Assembly: GCF_003182475.1 (NCBI RefSeq)
Contig: NZ_QGTS01000002.1
Span: forward strand, 419,526 to 483,525
Length of the DNA stretch: 64,000 nucleotides
Origin: Mangrovibacter plantisponsor
GTDB taxonomy: Bacteria; Pseudomonadota; Gammaproteobacteria; Enterobacterales; Enterobacteriaceae
Direction: 5' to 3'
The notes under the pieces were generated by a model. That model searched no databases. It had not been told where the DNA came from and saw only the letters and a program-made list of their open reading frames with translations. The translations under genes were made by a program, and so were the position numbers. Shown in pieces: positions 53,259-62,098 of the stretch (the first letter of the stretch is position 1; each line of letters begins with the position of its first letter).

Positions 53259-54044
53259 TTAACGGTAAACAATCCCGCCGTCGGTCAGGATGGCCTGGCC
53301 GGTAATATAATCGGAATCATCACTGGAGAGGAACGCGACCAGTGCTGCCACATCTGCTGGCGTTTGCGCGCGGCCAAGGGCAATGCCTTCAACATATTTT
53401 TTGTAGGTTTCACCCACTGGGGCGCCCGTTATTTCAGAAAAGCGTTTATCGATTTCTACCCACATATCAGTGCCTACAATTCCCGGGCAATAGGCATTCA
53501 CCGTAATACCCGCGCTGGCATATTCTTTGGCCGCGGCCTGGGTAAGGGCGCGAACGGCAAATTTGGTTGCCGAGTACATGCCCAGCATTGCAAAACCATC
53601 GTGCCCGGCAATAGAAGAGGCACTAATAATCTTACCTTTCTTTCCTAACGCCTTAAATTTTGCGGCAGCCGCCTGAATACCCCATGTCACGCCGCCAATA
53701 TTAATGTTCAGAATTTTTTCCAGGTCGCCAGGCATGATATCGGCTATGGGTTTGACCTGAGCGATACCGGCATTGTTAATCATGACATCAAGAGTACCTA
53801 ACTCTTTAACTGCATGGTCAACTGCGGCGTAAACGTCTTCACGTTGACTGATATCTGCACCAAATGTTGTGGCCCGGACACCCTGCGCAGTGACTTCTTC
53901 CAGCACATGTGCCAGTTTTTCTTTTTGGAGATCAACCAGCGCAAGGTTCACGCCTTCTTCTGCCAGCCGCAGTGCAATTCCACGGCCAATACCCTGGGCC
54001 GCGCCTGTTACCAGGGCCACTTTACCATTGAGACCTTTTGACAT
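53259..54044 (-). CDS. Short-chain dehydrogenase, acetoin reductase / 2,3-butanediol dehydrogenase-like
   Basis: The 261-residue SDR has the cofactor loop [12 protein letters not shown] (about residues 14-25), [11 protein letters not shown], catalytic Ser in [11 protein letters not shown] (about 142) and [18 protein letters not shown] (Tyr about 156). The pattern [10 protein letters not shown]...[20 protein letters not shown] follows meso-2,3-butanediol dehydrogenases/acetoin reductases such as BudC. It would interconvert diacetyl, acetoin and 2,3-butanediol with NADH. No budAB genes are adjacent. CAAAAAGGAGCAGAC precedes the ATG. Confidence 0.82.
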   Translation of the reverse strand: MSKGLNGKVALVTGAAQGIGRGIALRLAEEGVNLALVDLQKEKLAHVLEEVTAQGVRATTFGADISQREDVYAAVDHAVKELGTLDVMINNAGIAQVKPIADIMPGDLEKILNINIGGVTWGIQAAAAKFKALGKKGKIISASSIAGHDGFAMLGMYSATKFAVRALTQAAAKEYASAGITVNAYCPGIVGTDMWVEIDKRFSEITGAPVGETYKKYVEGIALGRAQTPADVAALVAFLSSDDSDYITGQAILTDGGIVYR

Positions 54045-54421
54045 GTGTCTGCTCCTTTTTGGTTATGGAACCTGCAATGCCAATAACCATAGGTGATAGC
54101 TCAGAGTGCGTTGCCCTAATCGTGCGGTTTTTTCGAGTTATCATGTGAAGGCAGAAACAACTCTGCTCCACAAACCTTGTGTAATAAATTGAATATATAC
54201 AGTTTTATGCATACTCCTGGGGGCGGTTAATCTGGCTTTACTGAGACAAACTGATACAAATCAGCCCCTAAAAAAACACAGTGCTGTAACCCGGGCACTG
54301 GCTTGGCAAAACGATGCGCAGTGCTATGATAATGACTTCTCCGTCTGGACAGCGCCTGAGCCGAAGAGCATGACGGAAGGGTAAAGGGAGTGACTCAGGC
54401 CGTATTATGTAAGGTCAGCAC
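54045..54421. promoter_or_regulatory. Divergent region between SDR and gss
   Basis: No gene is seen. It must carry the promoters of both neighbours; a TATGATAAT box near 54324-54332 is a candidate -10 for gss. Confidence 0.5.
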
Positions 54422-56299
54422 ATGAGTAAAGGAACAACCGGGTGTGATGCGCCATTTGGCACATTGTTAGGGTATGCACCTGGCGGGGTTGCTATCTATT
54501 CCTCTAATTACAGCAGTCTGGATCCGCAGAGCTTTCCTGATGACGCTGCATTTCGCAGTTATATCGGAAACGAATATATGGGGCATAAATGGCAATGCGT
54601 TGAGTTCGCGCGGCGTTTTATGTTCCTGAACTATGGTGTGGTGTTTACGGATGTGGGCATGGCGTATGAGATTTTTTCTCTGCGTTTTTTGCGCCAGGTA
54701 GTAAACGACAATTTGCTGCCATTGCAGGCTGTGGCTAATGGTGCCACCCGGCCTCCTGTTGCTGGCGCACTGCTTATTTGGCAAAAGGGCGGGGAATTCA
54801 AACATACCGGCCATGTAGCTGTTATCACGCAATTGCTGGGCAATAAAGTGCGTATTGCTGAGCAGAATGTTATCCATTCCCCGCTACCGGCAGGCCAGCA
54901 ATGGACCAGGGAGCTGGTGCTGGAAGTGAAAGACGGCCACTACACACTCAAAGACACTTTTGATGACACCACGATTCTGGGGTGGATGGTTCAGAGCGAT
55001 GACACGCAGGGCACGCTGCCACAACCGGAAATTCCCGCTAAAAAACTGGCTATCACAGGTGCAAGGCTTTCTGAGCAGGGGCAGTTTAATGGCCGCTGGC
55101 TTAATGATAAAGACCCGCTGCAGGAAGCGTACATCGTTGCTAACGGCTACAGCATTAATCAGGACCCTTACCGCTATTTCACCATTAGCGAAGATGCTGA
55201 GCAGGAGCTGATCAAAGCAACCAATGAGCTGCATTTAATGTATTTGCATGCGACGGATAAAGTGCTTAAAGACGACAGCCTGCTGGAACTGTTTGATATC
55301 CCGAAAATTCTCTGGCCCCGTTTGCGCCTGTCATGGCAACAACGCCGTCATCACATGGTTACAGGGCGGCTGGACTTTTGCATGGACGAGCGGGGGATAA
55401 AAGTTTATGAGTACAACGCAGACTCGGCTTCCTGCCATACAGAAGGTGGGTTGATCCTCAGCGAATGGGCGAAAAAAGGTTACCCGGGTATGGGGTATAA
55501 CCCGGCGGAAGGGTTGCTTGATGAACTTTCCGGTGCCTGGAAACACAGTGATGCGCGCCCGTTTGTCCACATCATGCTGGATGATGACGTGGAGGAAAAA
55601 TACCATGCAATGTTTATGCAGCGCTCGCTGGAAAATGCCGGGTTTGAGTGCAAGGTGGTTTGTGGCCTCTCTTCGTTAAGCTGGAACAGTGCCGGGGAGC
55701 TGATTGACGATGAAGGCAGGCTGGTTAACTGTGTCTGGAAAACCTGGGCATGGGAAACGGCGATTGAACAGGTACGGGAAGTCAGCGAAACAGAATATGC
55801 CGCGGTTCCTATTCGTACTGGCCACCCACAAAATGAAGTCCGGTTAATTGATGTGTTGCTGCGCCCGGAAGTGATGGTGTTTGAGCCATTATGGACAGTA
55901 ATCCCCGGTAACAAGGCGATTCTGCCGGTGCTGTGGTCGCTGTTTCCTCACCACCGCTATTTGCTGGATACAGATTTCCACGTGAACGAGGAACTGGCGA
56001 AAACCGGTTATGCTGTGAAGCCGATATCGGGCCGTTGCGGCAGCAACATTGACCTTATCAGCGGGCAGGATGAAGTGCTGGATAAAACTCAGGGCAAATT
56101 TGTTGACCGGAAAAATATCTACCAGCAATTGTGGTGCCTGCCGAAAGTCTCCGGGCGCTATTTGCAGGTGTGCACATTCACGGTTGGCGGCAGTTATGGT
56201 GGTGCCTGCCTGCGCGGGGATGAAACCTTGGTTATCCAGAAAGAGAGTGATATTGAGCCACTGATTGTTACCCGCAATCGTGAAGATGAGAGCCATTAA
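54422..56299 (+). CDS. gss: Bifunctional glutathionylspermidine synthetase/amidase
   Basis: The 625-residue protein (E. coli Gss 619 by memory) has an N-terminal CHAP amidase: Cys in HKWQCVEFARRFMFLNYG (about residue 59) and His in FKHTGHVAVIT (about 130). A C-terminal ATP-grasp-like synthetase follows, with YEYNADSASCHTEGG (about 330), LLDTDFHVNEE, VKPISGRCGSNI and GSYGGACLRGDE. It joins glutathione to spermidine and hydrolyses the product, linked to redox and polyamine balance. A bidirectional terminator separates it from the convergent mesD. Confidence 0.96.
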   Translation: MSKGTTGCDAPFGTLLGYAPGGVAIYSSNYSSLDPQSFPDDAAFRSYIGNEYMGHKWQCVEFARRFMFLNYGVVFTDVGMAYEIFSLRFLRQVVNDNLLPLQAVANGATRPPVAGALLIWQKGGEFKHTGHVAVITQLLGNKVRIAEQNVIHSPLPAGQQWTRELVLEVKDGHYTLKDTFDDTTILGWMVQSDDTQGTLPQPEIPAKKLAITGARLSEQGQFNGRWLNDKDPLQEAYIVANGYSINQDPYRYFTISEDAEQELIKATNELHLMYLHATDKVLKDDSLLELFDIPKILWPRLRLSWQQRRHHMVTGRLDFCMDERGIKVYEYNADSASCHTEGGLILSEWAKKGYPGMGYNPAEGLLDELSGAWKHSDARPFVHIMLDDDVEEKYHAMFMQRSLENAGFECKVVCGLSSLSWNSAGELIDDEGRLVNCVWKTWAWETAIEQVREVSETEYAAVPIRTGHPQNEVRLIDVLLRPEVMVFEPLWTVIPGNKAILPVLWSLFPHHRYLLDTDFHVNEELAKTGYAVKPISGRCGSNIDLISGQDEVLDKTQGKFVDRKNIYQQLWCLPKVSGRYLQVCTFTVGGSYGGACLRGDETLVIQKESDIEPLIVTRNREDESH

Positions 56300-56352
56300 G
56301 CTTTAACTGGCACCCGGTTTACGAAGGCGCGAGTACATCAGCCTCAATAATT

Positions 56353-56380
56353 AAAAAGCCTGCTTTACGCAGGCTTTTTT
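56353..56380. terminator. Bidirectional terminator between gss and mesD
   Basis: AAAAAGCCTGC TTTAC GCAGGCTTTTTT: the stem is flanked by A-run and T-run, so it works in both directions. Confidence 0.92.
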
Positions 56381-56390
56381 GTGGGCGTAA

Positions 56391-57422
56391 TTATTTGGCG
56401 GCCAGTTCCCGGCGGACAATATCAGCTCCGGCACTTAGCGCATTGAGCTTACCGTTGGCTACCTGTCGGGAAAGTGGCGCCATGCCACAGTTAGTTGACG
56501 GGTATAGCTTGTCGGCATCAACAAACTGAAGTGCGTTGCGTAACGTACTGGCGACTTCCTCTGGTGTCTCAATCTTGTTGGTTGCCACGTCTATGGCTCC
56601 TGCCATCACTTTTTTACCGCGGATCAGTTCCAGCAGGTCCATTGGTACATGGGAGTTATGGCATTCCAGCGAGATAATATCGATATTTGACGCCTGCAGT
56701 TTTGGGAAAGTCTCTTCGTACTGGCGCCATTCTGAACCCAGTGTTTTTTTCCAGTCGGTATTGGCTTTAATGCCATAGCCGTAGCAAATATGTACCGCCG
56801 TTTCGCATTTAAGCCCTTCAATGGCTCTTTCCAGCGCGGCAATCCCCCAGTCATTCACTTCATCAAAGAAGACATTAAATGCCGGTTCATCAAACTGGAT
56901 AATATCGACACCCGCGGCTTCTAACTCTTTGGCTTCCTGGTTGAGTATTTTGGCAAATTCCCAGGCCAGTTTTTCACGGCTTTTATAGTGGTTGTCATAC
57001 AACGTATCGATCATGGTCATTGGGCCGGGCAGGGCCCATTTGATTGGCTGTTTGGTGAGCTGGCGTAAGAATTTGGCATCTTCAACAAACACCGGTTTTT
57101 GGCGCTCTACGGCACTCACAACAGTGGGTACGCTGGCATCATAGCGATTACGAATACGCACCGTTTCACGCTTTTCAAAATCCACACCACTGAGGTGCTC
57201 AATAAACGTGGTGACGAAGTGTTGGCGGGTTTGTTCGCCGTCACTGACAATATCGACCCCTGCGCGCAGTTGATCATACAACGCCAGGCTCAGGGCATCT
57301 TTTTTCCCTTCAGCCAGTTCACCGTTATTCAGTTTCCATGGCGACCACAGGGTTTCTGGTTGTGCAAGCCAGGACGGTTTGGGCAAACTGCCAGCCGTGG
57401 AAGTGGGTAGCAATTTTTTCAT
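56391..57422 (-). CDS. mesD: Folate-independent methionine synthase MesD (MetE-core family)
   Basis: The 343-residue protein is only the catalytic core of cobalamin-independent methionine synthase: TAGSLPKPSWL at the start, SDGEQTRQHF (about residue 62), DIIQFDEPAFN (about 180), zinc ligands in VHICYGYG and YPSTNCGMAPL, and SLECHNSH between. It lacks the N-terminal half of MetE that serves folate binding. The adjacent DUF1852 gene identifies it as MesD, a folate-independent type reported to need MesX and oxygen. It follows mesX after 27 bases, so one operon is likely. The methyl donor is not known to me. Confidence 0.88.
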   Translation of the reverse strand: MKKLLPTSTAGSLPKPSWLAQPETLWSPWKLNNGELAEGKKDALSLALYDQLRAGVDIVSDGEQTRQHFVTTFIEHLSGVDFEKRETVRIRNRYDASVPTVVSAVERQKPVFVEDAKFLRQLTKQPIKWALPGPMTMIDTLYDNHYKSREKLAWEFAKILNQEAKELEAAGVDIIQFDEPAFNVFFDEVNDWGIAALERAIEGLKCETAVHICYGYGIKANTDWKKTLGSEWRQYEETFPKLQASNIDIISLECHNSHVPMDLLELIRGKKVMAGAIDVATNKIETPEEVASTLRNALQFVDADKLYPSTNCGMAPLSRQVANGKLNALSAGADIVRRELAAK

Positions 57423-57449
57423 AATAAAGAACCTTTTATACGTCGTTAA

Positions 57450-58454
57450 TCAACTTGAGTGGTTAGCAATTGCATAGTTAGCGGACCACTGCGCAAGAAT
57501 ATTTTCGTAGGGTTTAATGAAATGCGCTTCAGTAAACTTACCCTGCTCAATCGCCAGTTGCGTGCGCTCTTCGCGGTCATAAACAATGGTAGTGAGTGAA
57601 TGATCCTGGTGACTGAGGTCTGGCTGGTAACATTGCCCGGCGGCCGAGTTGGCGTTGTAGATCTCTGGCCGGTAAATTTTCTGGAATGTCTCCATTGTGC
57701 TGATGGTGCTGATAAGCTCCAGGTCAGTGTAATCACGGAGTAAGTCACCGGAAAAATAAAATGCCAGCGGCGCAACACTGTTGTTTGGCATAAAGTAGCG
57801 CACCTGCAGGCCCATCTTTGCAAAATACTGTTCAGTTAACGATGTGCTGCCTGGCTGGTATTCAATACCCAGTACCGGGTGCTGATTCCCGGTGCGCTGA
57901 TAGGTGTCTTTACTTGAAACACTCAGGCAAATAACCGGCGTTTTCCTGAAGTTTTTCTGGTATGTACTGGAGTTAACAAAGTGTTTGAATATATTCCCGT
58001 GCAACTCACCAAAGTGTTCCGGAATAGTAAAATTCGCCTGGTTGTTATTATGCTCTGGCAGCAACACGCTGAAGTCATAATCGCGCACGTATGAAGAGAA
58101 GTTATTGCCCACAATACCATCAATGCGCTGCCCGGTTTTTTTATCGACAATCGTTGTTTGTAAAATTTCAATTGCCGGGAAAGTGGTGGTGGTGCCCGGA
58201 ATAGCCATCTCAACGGAGATTATCTCCAGCTCAACGGCGTAGCGGTCACTTTTAGGGTTATCCCAATGGGCCAGGTTATTAAAACGGTTGTTAATCATCA
58301 CCAGTGTGTTGCGCAAGTTCTGCTGGCGGTTGCTCCCACGGGCCAGGTTGGCAAAGTTGGTGGTAATACGCGTGTTTTCTGACGGGTTGTAATTTTCGTC
58401 GAACACACTGCTTGTAACCGTAAAGGTAAAATCTTTATTCATCGCGGTCATCAT
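57450..58454 (-). CDS. mesX: MesX (DUF1852), accessory protein of MesD
   Basis: The 334-residue soluble protein matches DUF1852: DFTFTVTSSVFDENYNPSEN at the start, RGSNRQQNLRNTLVMINNRFN (about residue 35), RYAVELEIISVEM and KAPVICLSV-like core segments (here TPVICLSVSSKDTYQ). The family is tied to MesD and required for its activity, possibly supplying the methyl group by an oxygen-dependent step. It is the upstream gene of the pair. Several ATG codons near the start (positions 58454, 58451 and 58442) have no strong ribosome-binding site, so the exact start is uncertain. Confidence 0.88.
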   Translation of the reverse strand: MMTAMNKDFTFTVTSSVFDENYNPSENTRITTNFANLARGSNRQQNLRNTLVMINNRFNNLAHWDNPKSDRYAVELEIISVEMAIPGTTTTFPAIEILQTTIVDKKTGQRIDGIVGNNFSSYVRDYDFSVLLPEHNNNQANFTIPEHFGELHGNIFKHFVNSSTYQKNFRKTPVICLSVSSKDTYQRTGNQHPVLGIEYQPGSTSLTEQYFAKMGLQVRYFMPNNSVAPLAFYFSGDLLRDYTDLELISTISTMETFQKIYRPEIYNANSAAGQCYQPDLSHQDHSLTTIVYDREERTQLAIEQGKFTEAHFIKPYENILAQWSANYAIANHSS

Positions 58455-58789
58455 GTTATCAATAAGTTAATAGGCATAGTTATGCCAGAGCAGATGAATG
58501 AGAGAAAGAGAGTTAATTTCACTCCAACATGAACTATCTTCATGGTGAGTGGTGGCAGAGCGCGTGAGGCTTTGTGGCCGGGGTAAAAACCGGGCCACAG
58601 AGGTAATCAGCAAGTGCATTCGCGGGCTTATTACTGAGGAAAATGCGCAACCGCAGCCACTTTCATTACTCACGAGGTTAATGGTTACTGGCCGGGGCGC
58701 AGACAGGTTAGTTACTTTGCATTGCAGAAAGATAATGGGCATAAAAACAAAAAGCCCGCTTAAGTTTCCTTAAGCAGGCTTCTTAAATT
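58455..58789. promoter_or_regulatory. Region between mesX and tRNA-Asn copy 3
   Basis: It should contain the mesXD promoter. I looked for MetJ boxes (AGACGTCT repeats) and an S-box leader and see neither. The tRNA terminator is at 58743-58780. Confidence 0.5.
58743..58780 (-). terminator. Terminator of tRNA-Asn copy 3
   Basis: A 12-bp stem with one mismatch (AGCCCGCTTAAG/CTTAAGCAGGCT) is followed by TTTTGTTTTT on the minus strand. Confidence 0.85.
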
Positions 58790-58882
58790 TGGCTCCTCTG
58801 ACTGGACTCGAACCAGTGACATACGGATTAACAGTCCGCCGTTCTACCGACTGAACTACAGAGGAATCGTGTGAACGGGGCG
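58785..58882. repeat. 98-bp direct repeat containing tRNA-Asn (copy 3 of 3)
   Basis: Identical by eye to 40319-40416 and 50373-50470. Confidence 0.9.
58790..58865 (-). tRNA. asn: tRNA-Asn(GTT), copy 3
   Basis: Same 76-nt sequence as the other copies, CCA encoded; promoter at 58884-58912. Confidence 0.98.
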
Positions 58883-58883
58883 A

Positions 58884-58912
58884 ATAATACTGAGCCTGTA
58901 GTTATGTGTCAA
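58884..58912 (-). promoter_or_regulatory. Promoter of tRNA-Asn copy 3
   Basis: On the minus strand: TTGACA, 17-base spacer, TATTAT. Confidence 0.88.
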
Positions 58913-58965
58913 CACCCTGGTTAACATGCTGATTCAATTGGTGAATTAACGGCCATTTAGGGTGT

Positions 58966-59751
58966 TTATTGCACGGGATACAGGGGCTCGCCACCCGTTT
59001 TAAGCCGCATTTGCGGGTCCTGGCGGTAAAACTGGCAAAAACGCTGCCAAAGTGACGGAAACCGGGTAGCAAATAGGTCTGGCGCGCTGAAAAAGTACTC
59101 AGTTAGAACAGCAAAACACTCAGCAGGGTCTGCGGCCGCCCAGGCATCAATACTGGCTGCACTTTCGCCCACCAAATCAATTTCTTCCTGGATTGTTGCC
59201 ATTGCGGCGTTCAGGTCATGCTCCCAGCCAGCGACGTCACGTAACGCAATCATTGGCACACCGTTGGTTACGCCATTATTCCGGCCATCCAGTTTGTGTG
59301 CCACTTCATGAAAAATAAGGTTAAAGCCGGAGGCATCAAAAGAATCCTGCACATCGAGCCAGTTCAGAACTACCGGCCCCTGTTGCCAGCTCTGGCCAGA
59401 CTGCACAATATGTTGGTGGTGAACCAGGCCAAAGTCATCTATCCATTCATCATCGACAACGAAAGGATCCGGGTAGATAAGTACTTCATGGAAGCCATCC
59501 AGCCACTCAAAGCCCAGTTCAAGTACTGGCAGGCAAAACAGCAGGGCGATGCGGGCACTATTTTCTTCGCTTAATTCAAGCCCCTGCAAAGGCACCAAGC
59601 GCTTATGCTGTAAAAAACGGCCGGCCAGGCGCACCAGTTTTTGCTGCTCTTGCGGATCCAATGGTGCAAGTACCGGGATTGCCAGTGCGTTTTTCCACAC
59701 GGGAGAAAGTACCTGTGATGTATCGCTTTCTTGCCATGGCCATTTAATCAT
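58966..59751 (-). CDS. mtfA: MtfA, Mlc-titrating zinc peptidase
   Basis: The 261-residue protein (E. coli 265 by memory) carries the zinc-peptidase motif [15 protein letters not shown] (about residues 149-163) and a third ligand in [12 protein letters not shown] (about 205-216). In E. coli MtfA (YeeI) binds and sequesters the glucose repressor Mlc, raising ptsG expression, and has peptidase activity. It lies between tRNA-Asn and tRNA-Ser as I recall in E. coli. No strong ribosome-binding site is evident before the ATG. Confidence 0.93.
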   Translation of the reverse strand: MIKWPWQESDTSQVLSPVWKNALAIPVLAPLDPQEQQKLVRLAGRFLQHKRLVPLQGLELSEENSARIALLFCLPVLELGFEWLDGFHEVLIYPDPFVVDDEWIDDFGLVHHQHIVQSGQSWQQGPVVLNWLDVQDSFDASGFNLIFHEVAHKLDGRNNGVTNGVPMIALRDVAGWEHDLNAAMATIQEEIDLVGESAASIDAWAAADPAECFAVLTEYFFSAPDLFATRFPSLWQRFCQFYRQDPQMRLKTGGEPLYPVQ

Positions 59752-59846
59752 CGTTATTTGCTCGCAATCTCGTCAGTTAAACGTAAAGCGGAGACCGGGG
59801 ACTGTTAAAATGCCAAAAACCGGTGCATCATGGCAACCGTTGACGC

Positions 59847-59936
59847 GGAGAGGTGCCGGAGCGGCTGAACGGGACGGTCTCGAAAACCGTTGAGGGGGTA
59901 ACCCCTCCGAGGGTTCAAATCCCTCTCTCTCCGCCA
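59847..59936 (+). tRNA. serU: tRNA-Ser(CGA)
   Basis: The 90-nt type II tRNA has acceptor GGAGAGG/TCTCTCC, the CGA anticodon in GGTCTCGAAAACC, a long variable arm (TTGAGGGGGTAACCCCTCC), GGTTCAAATCC in the T-arm and an encoded CCA. The 3' end adjoins a prophage whose integrase gene faces it, so this is the probable integration site. Confidence 0.97.
59911..59936. other. Probable prophage attachment site (attL core region)
   Basis: The 3' end of tRNA-Ser, from the T-loop to CCA, is the usual crossover segment for integrases of this type, and the integrase gene ends 113 bases away. The matching attR lies outside the window, so the core cannot be delimited. Confidence 0.55.
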
Positions 59937-60009
59937 GTATTCAAACACTTATGCCGCGCTATGTCAGTGACCCAAATCCCGTTGAGAAAAAATGAGAAAA
60001 TTCGGTGAG

Positions 60010-60039
60010 AAAAAAATACGCCGTAAAAGCCACGGCGTA
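60010..60039 (-). terminator. Terminator of the integrase transcript
   Basis: TACGCCGT/ACGGCGTA stem followed by TTTTTTT on the minus strand, just after the integrase stop. Confidence 0.88.
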
Positions 60040-60048
60040 GAGTACTTT

Positions 60049-61038
60049 TTACATTTTTTTATTTAAGGTGGGACTCACCTTCACTTTTCGATCATAGACC
60101 AAAACCTGAGACTCTGTTTTGTGCCCGCTGAACTGCTGTTTATCTCTTCCGGTTCCTTCGTAGTCGGAAATCCCTTTAGCTTTCAGATCGTGAAAAGTGC
60201 AATCAAGTGGATATCCTAATTTATCAGATGCAGCACTTCTTGCTTTTCGCCAGGCATCATTAAAGCCCTTGTAAGAATACCTTTCACCATACATGGTTCT
60301 AATTACTGGCCCATCAGTACCCCACGCCCGGCATATTTCAACAGCCAAATGTAGTCGCTCGGTCCACGCCTTAATTTGTTTAACTCCTGTTTTACCCTGT
60401 TGAATAAATATCCCTTTCTCCATAATTTGCCGCCAGTCCATTTTTAATACATCAGAAACTCGCGCCGCACATAAATAAGCGATTTCCATGGCCGCCCGCA
60501 CAGCTGGTGATGCGCAGTCGTATATAGCCTTATATTCATTATCAGTGATATAGCGATCGCGTTGTGGTTTTGGAAATTTATCCACACCAATACACGGATT
60601 ACCGGGAACATAACCACGTTGATAACACCAACGAAAAACACGCGACATTGAACTATGCTCGTGGTTAGCCTGCACACGGCTACGCTTCCCTCTGCCATCC
60701 ATATAGCGCCGGATATGCTCTGGCTTTATAGCTTTGGCCTCCGCCTCACCGAAAACAGCGAGAATGTATTTTTCATGAGCCAGATAATCTTTCTGTGTGC
60801 GTGGGGCAAGATCCGCATAATCAGAACTGGCAAGGAACTTTTTCCATAACTGGTTAAATGTGACCCGGTTTTTCCTTCCCTCGACAACCTTATCGTAAGC
60901 TACCCATACCTCCGTTTTAGTTGCTGAGGCAGGGGCTAATTTTTCGGTTGTTCCTCCTGGCTTCCAGTAGTAGCCAGAAGGGCGAAAAAATACACCCTTA
61001 GGCATCCATTCATTACCTGGTGCTCGTTTGCGACCCAT
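60049..61038 (-). CDS. int: Phage integrase (tyrosine recombinase)
   Basis: The 329-residue protein has an N-terminal MGRKRAPGNEWMPKGVFFRPSG arm-binding segment and a core-binding domain (VTFNQLWKKFLAS, about 59-150). The catalytic domain has Arg in YLCAARVSDVLKMDW (about 193), HDLKAKG (the usual HxLR box as H-D-L-K, about 287), the FSGHKT His and a Tyr in VLVYDRKVKVSP (about 314). Lys replacing the second Arg of the box is seen in several phage integrases. It starts two bases after the upstream small gene stop and integrates at the adjacent tRNA-Ser. Confidence 0.92.
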   Translation of the reverse strand: MGRKRAPGNEWMPKGVFFRPSGYYWKPGGTTEKLAPASATKTEVWVAYDKVVEGRKNRVTFNQLWKKFLASSDYADLAPRTQKDYLAHEKYILAVFGEAEAKAIKPEHIRRYMDGRGKRSRVQANHEHSSMSRVFRWCYQRGYVPGNPCIGVDKFPKPQRDRYITDNEYKAIYDCASPAVRAAMEIAYLCAARVSDVLKMDWRQIMEKGIFIQQGKTGVKQIKAWTERLHLAVEICRAWGTDGPVIRTMYGERYSYKGFNDAWRKARSAASDKLGYPLDCTFHDLKAKGISDYEGTGRDKQQFSGHKTESQVLVYDRKVKVSPTLNKKM

Positions 61039-61039
61039 A

Positions 61040-61264
61040 TCATCTCTCTATAGCGTCAAAATTCATGCCCTGTGTGGGCTGATTCCCTGCTGATGCATCG
61101 ATACGAATAGGGTGGTTGATGTGGTACCAGGTTGTTTTAATTACTCCATCCCGGCGTTCAATAAAAAATATCCCATTCATACTCAGGACTTCTTTTTGCA
61201 GAGACTTTTGTGGTGATCCTGTAGCCTCTGCAAGCTCATCATCAGTCAGGAAGCGATCGCTCAT
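61040..61264 (-). CDS. Small DUF4224-like protein, excisionase candidate
   Basis: The 74-residue protein begins SDRFLTDDELAEATGSPQKSLQKEVL, followed by NGIFFIERRDGVIKTTWYHI. This resembles DUF4224, a phage domain commonly found next to integrase genes. GGAGAACG precedes the ATG, and its stop is two bases from the integrase ATG. Position suggests a recombination directionality factor, but sequence alone does not prove it. Confidence 0.65.
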   Translation of the reverse strand: MSDRFLTDDELAEATGSPQKSLQKEVLSMNGIFFIERRDGVIKTTWYHINHPIRIDASAGNQPTQGMNFDAIER

Positions 61265-61583
61265 GAGTCGTTCTCCACTACGGCCGGCTGCACCCGGTCA
61301 TTAAATTATTTATGCTTTTACAATTCGCTGCCAAATAGCTGATACGTACTTTGCTTGGTGTCTTGCATCAGCCAGGGCGTTATGTTGTTCACCCTCAAAA
61401 GGCATATCCCGTTTCGGATCTAAACCAACCGCACGCCCCATGGCGACAATGGTTCGCACATCCAGTTCGCTCCGGAACTTCCACGGGCAGGGAATATCAA
61501 TACGCTCATAGCTGGCCCGGAGAATAACGCCATCAAAGTTCGCACCATTACTCCATATCTGGACTCTGTCAGCATTGGTATTG

Positions 61584-61591
61584 TCTTTAAT
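61584..61591. repeat. Target site duplication, left copy (TCTTTAAT)
   Basis: Identical to 62122-62129; both flank the 530-bp element exactly. Confidence 0.93.
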
Positions 61592-61614
61592 GGGTATCCG
61601 GATTATAGGGTTGA
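61592..61614. repeat. Left terminal inverted repeat of the 530-bp element
   Basis: Begins GGGTATCCGGAT and is exactly complementary to 62099-62121. Confidence 0.95.
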
Positions 61615-61621
61615 AACAGGG

Positions 61622-61810
61622 CTATAGACGCCCTGCTTCAATCTCCCGCACCAGTGTTGATATGTCCGCACCGTAATTAGTTGCTGGTCCAGACTCTGCA
61701 ACGCCATAGAATGGCATCCTGCCCATAGCGCCTTCTGGTATCCGTTGACGCTGGTAGCGGGGCTTCTTGATCTTCTGGAAGCCCTCTGTAAAGTTGAGGA
61801 TGTTCGTCAT
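61622..61810 (-). CDS. Element passenger ORF 2 (62 residues, unknown)
   Basis: The basic small protein reads MTNILNFTEGFQKIKKPRYQ, then RIPEGAMGRMPFYG and a C-terminal STLVREIEAGRL. I recognise no family. It starts seven bases after the stop of ORF 1, so translation could be coupled, but the ribosome-binding site is poor. Its TAG stop lies in the same frame as the downstream exonuclease fragment, so readthrough would fuse the two through CFNPIIRIPIKDNTN. It fills the right half of the element. Confidence 0.5.
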   Translation of the reverse strand: MTNILNFTEGFQKIKKPRYQRQRIPEGAMGRMPFYGVAESGPATNYGADISTLVREIEAGRL

Positions 61811-61817
61811 AAGCGTC

Positions 61818-62027
61818 TTATGTGGAAGATGTTGCAGCGTCTACCATTTCCTTGATCTTCTCGTATGCAGATTTTTTCGCACCTTGGCCAGAAAACTCCC
61901 CAGTAGACAGTCGTTTTGTTCCAGTAAGCGGGCGGATCGCCCACGAAGTAAATTCGCCGCTACTACCGATCCTATGAACGACCAAACGAAATCCCTTATA
62001 CTCTTCTTCAATTTTGTGACCAGCCAT
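61818..62027 (-). CDS. Element passenger ORF 1 (69 residues, unknown)
   Basis: The product MAGHKIEEEYKGFRLVVHRI continues with GEFTSWAIRPLTGTKRLSTG and a C-terminal helix (SAYEKIKEMVDAAT). It looks like a compact alpha/beta protein; no family is recognised. CAGGGTGG precedes the ATG at good spacing. A possible promoter begins directly inside the terminal repeat (62070-62098). Confidence 0.55.
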   Translation of the reverse strand: MAGHKIEEEYKGFRLVVHRIGSSGEFTSWAIRPLTGTKRLSTGEFSGQGAKKSAYEKIKEMVDAATSST

Positions 62028-62069
62028 CACGCCACCCTGTATTATTTAACCATCAACACTCAAATCCGA

Positions 62070-62098
62070 ATTAATTACAAGACTACATGCGGTGTCAA
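62070..62098 (-). promoter_or_regulatory. Possible promoter inside the element end
   Basis: On the minus strand a perfect -35 TTGACA sits immediately inside the terminal repeat, and a weak -10 (ATTAAT) follows after 17 bases, reading into ORF 1. Confidence 0.45.

Noticed and set aside
58455..58789. SAM riboswitch or MetJ operator upstream of mesX
   Set aside because: Neither the AGACGTCT repeat pattern nor an S-box-like leader structure could be found by eye.
40319..58882. Repeats as a CRISPR array or IS ends
   Set aside because: The three 98-bp repeats are tRNA genes with flanks, 8-10 kb apart.
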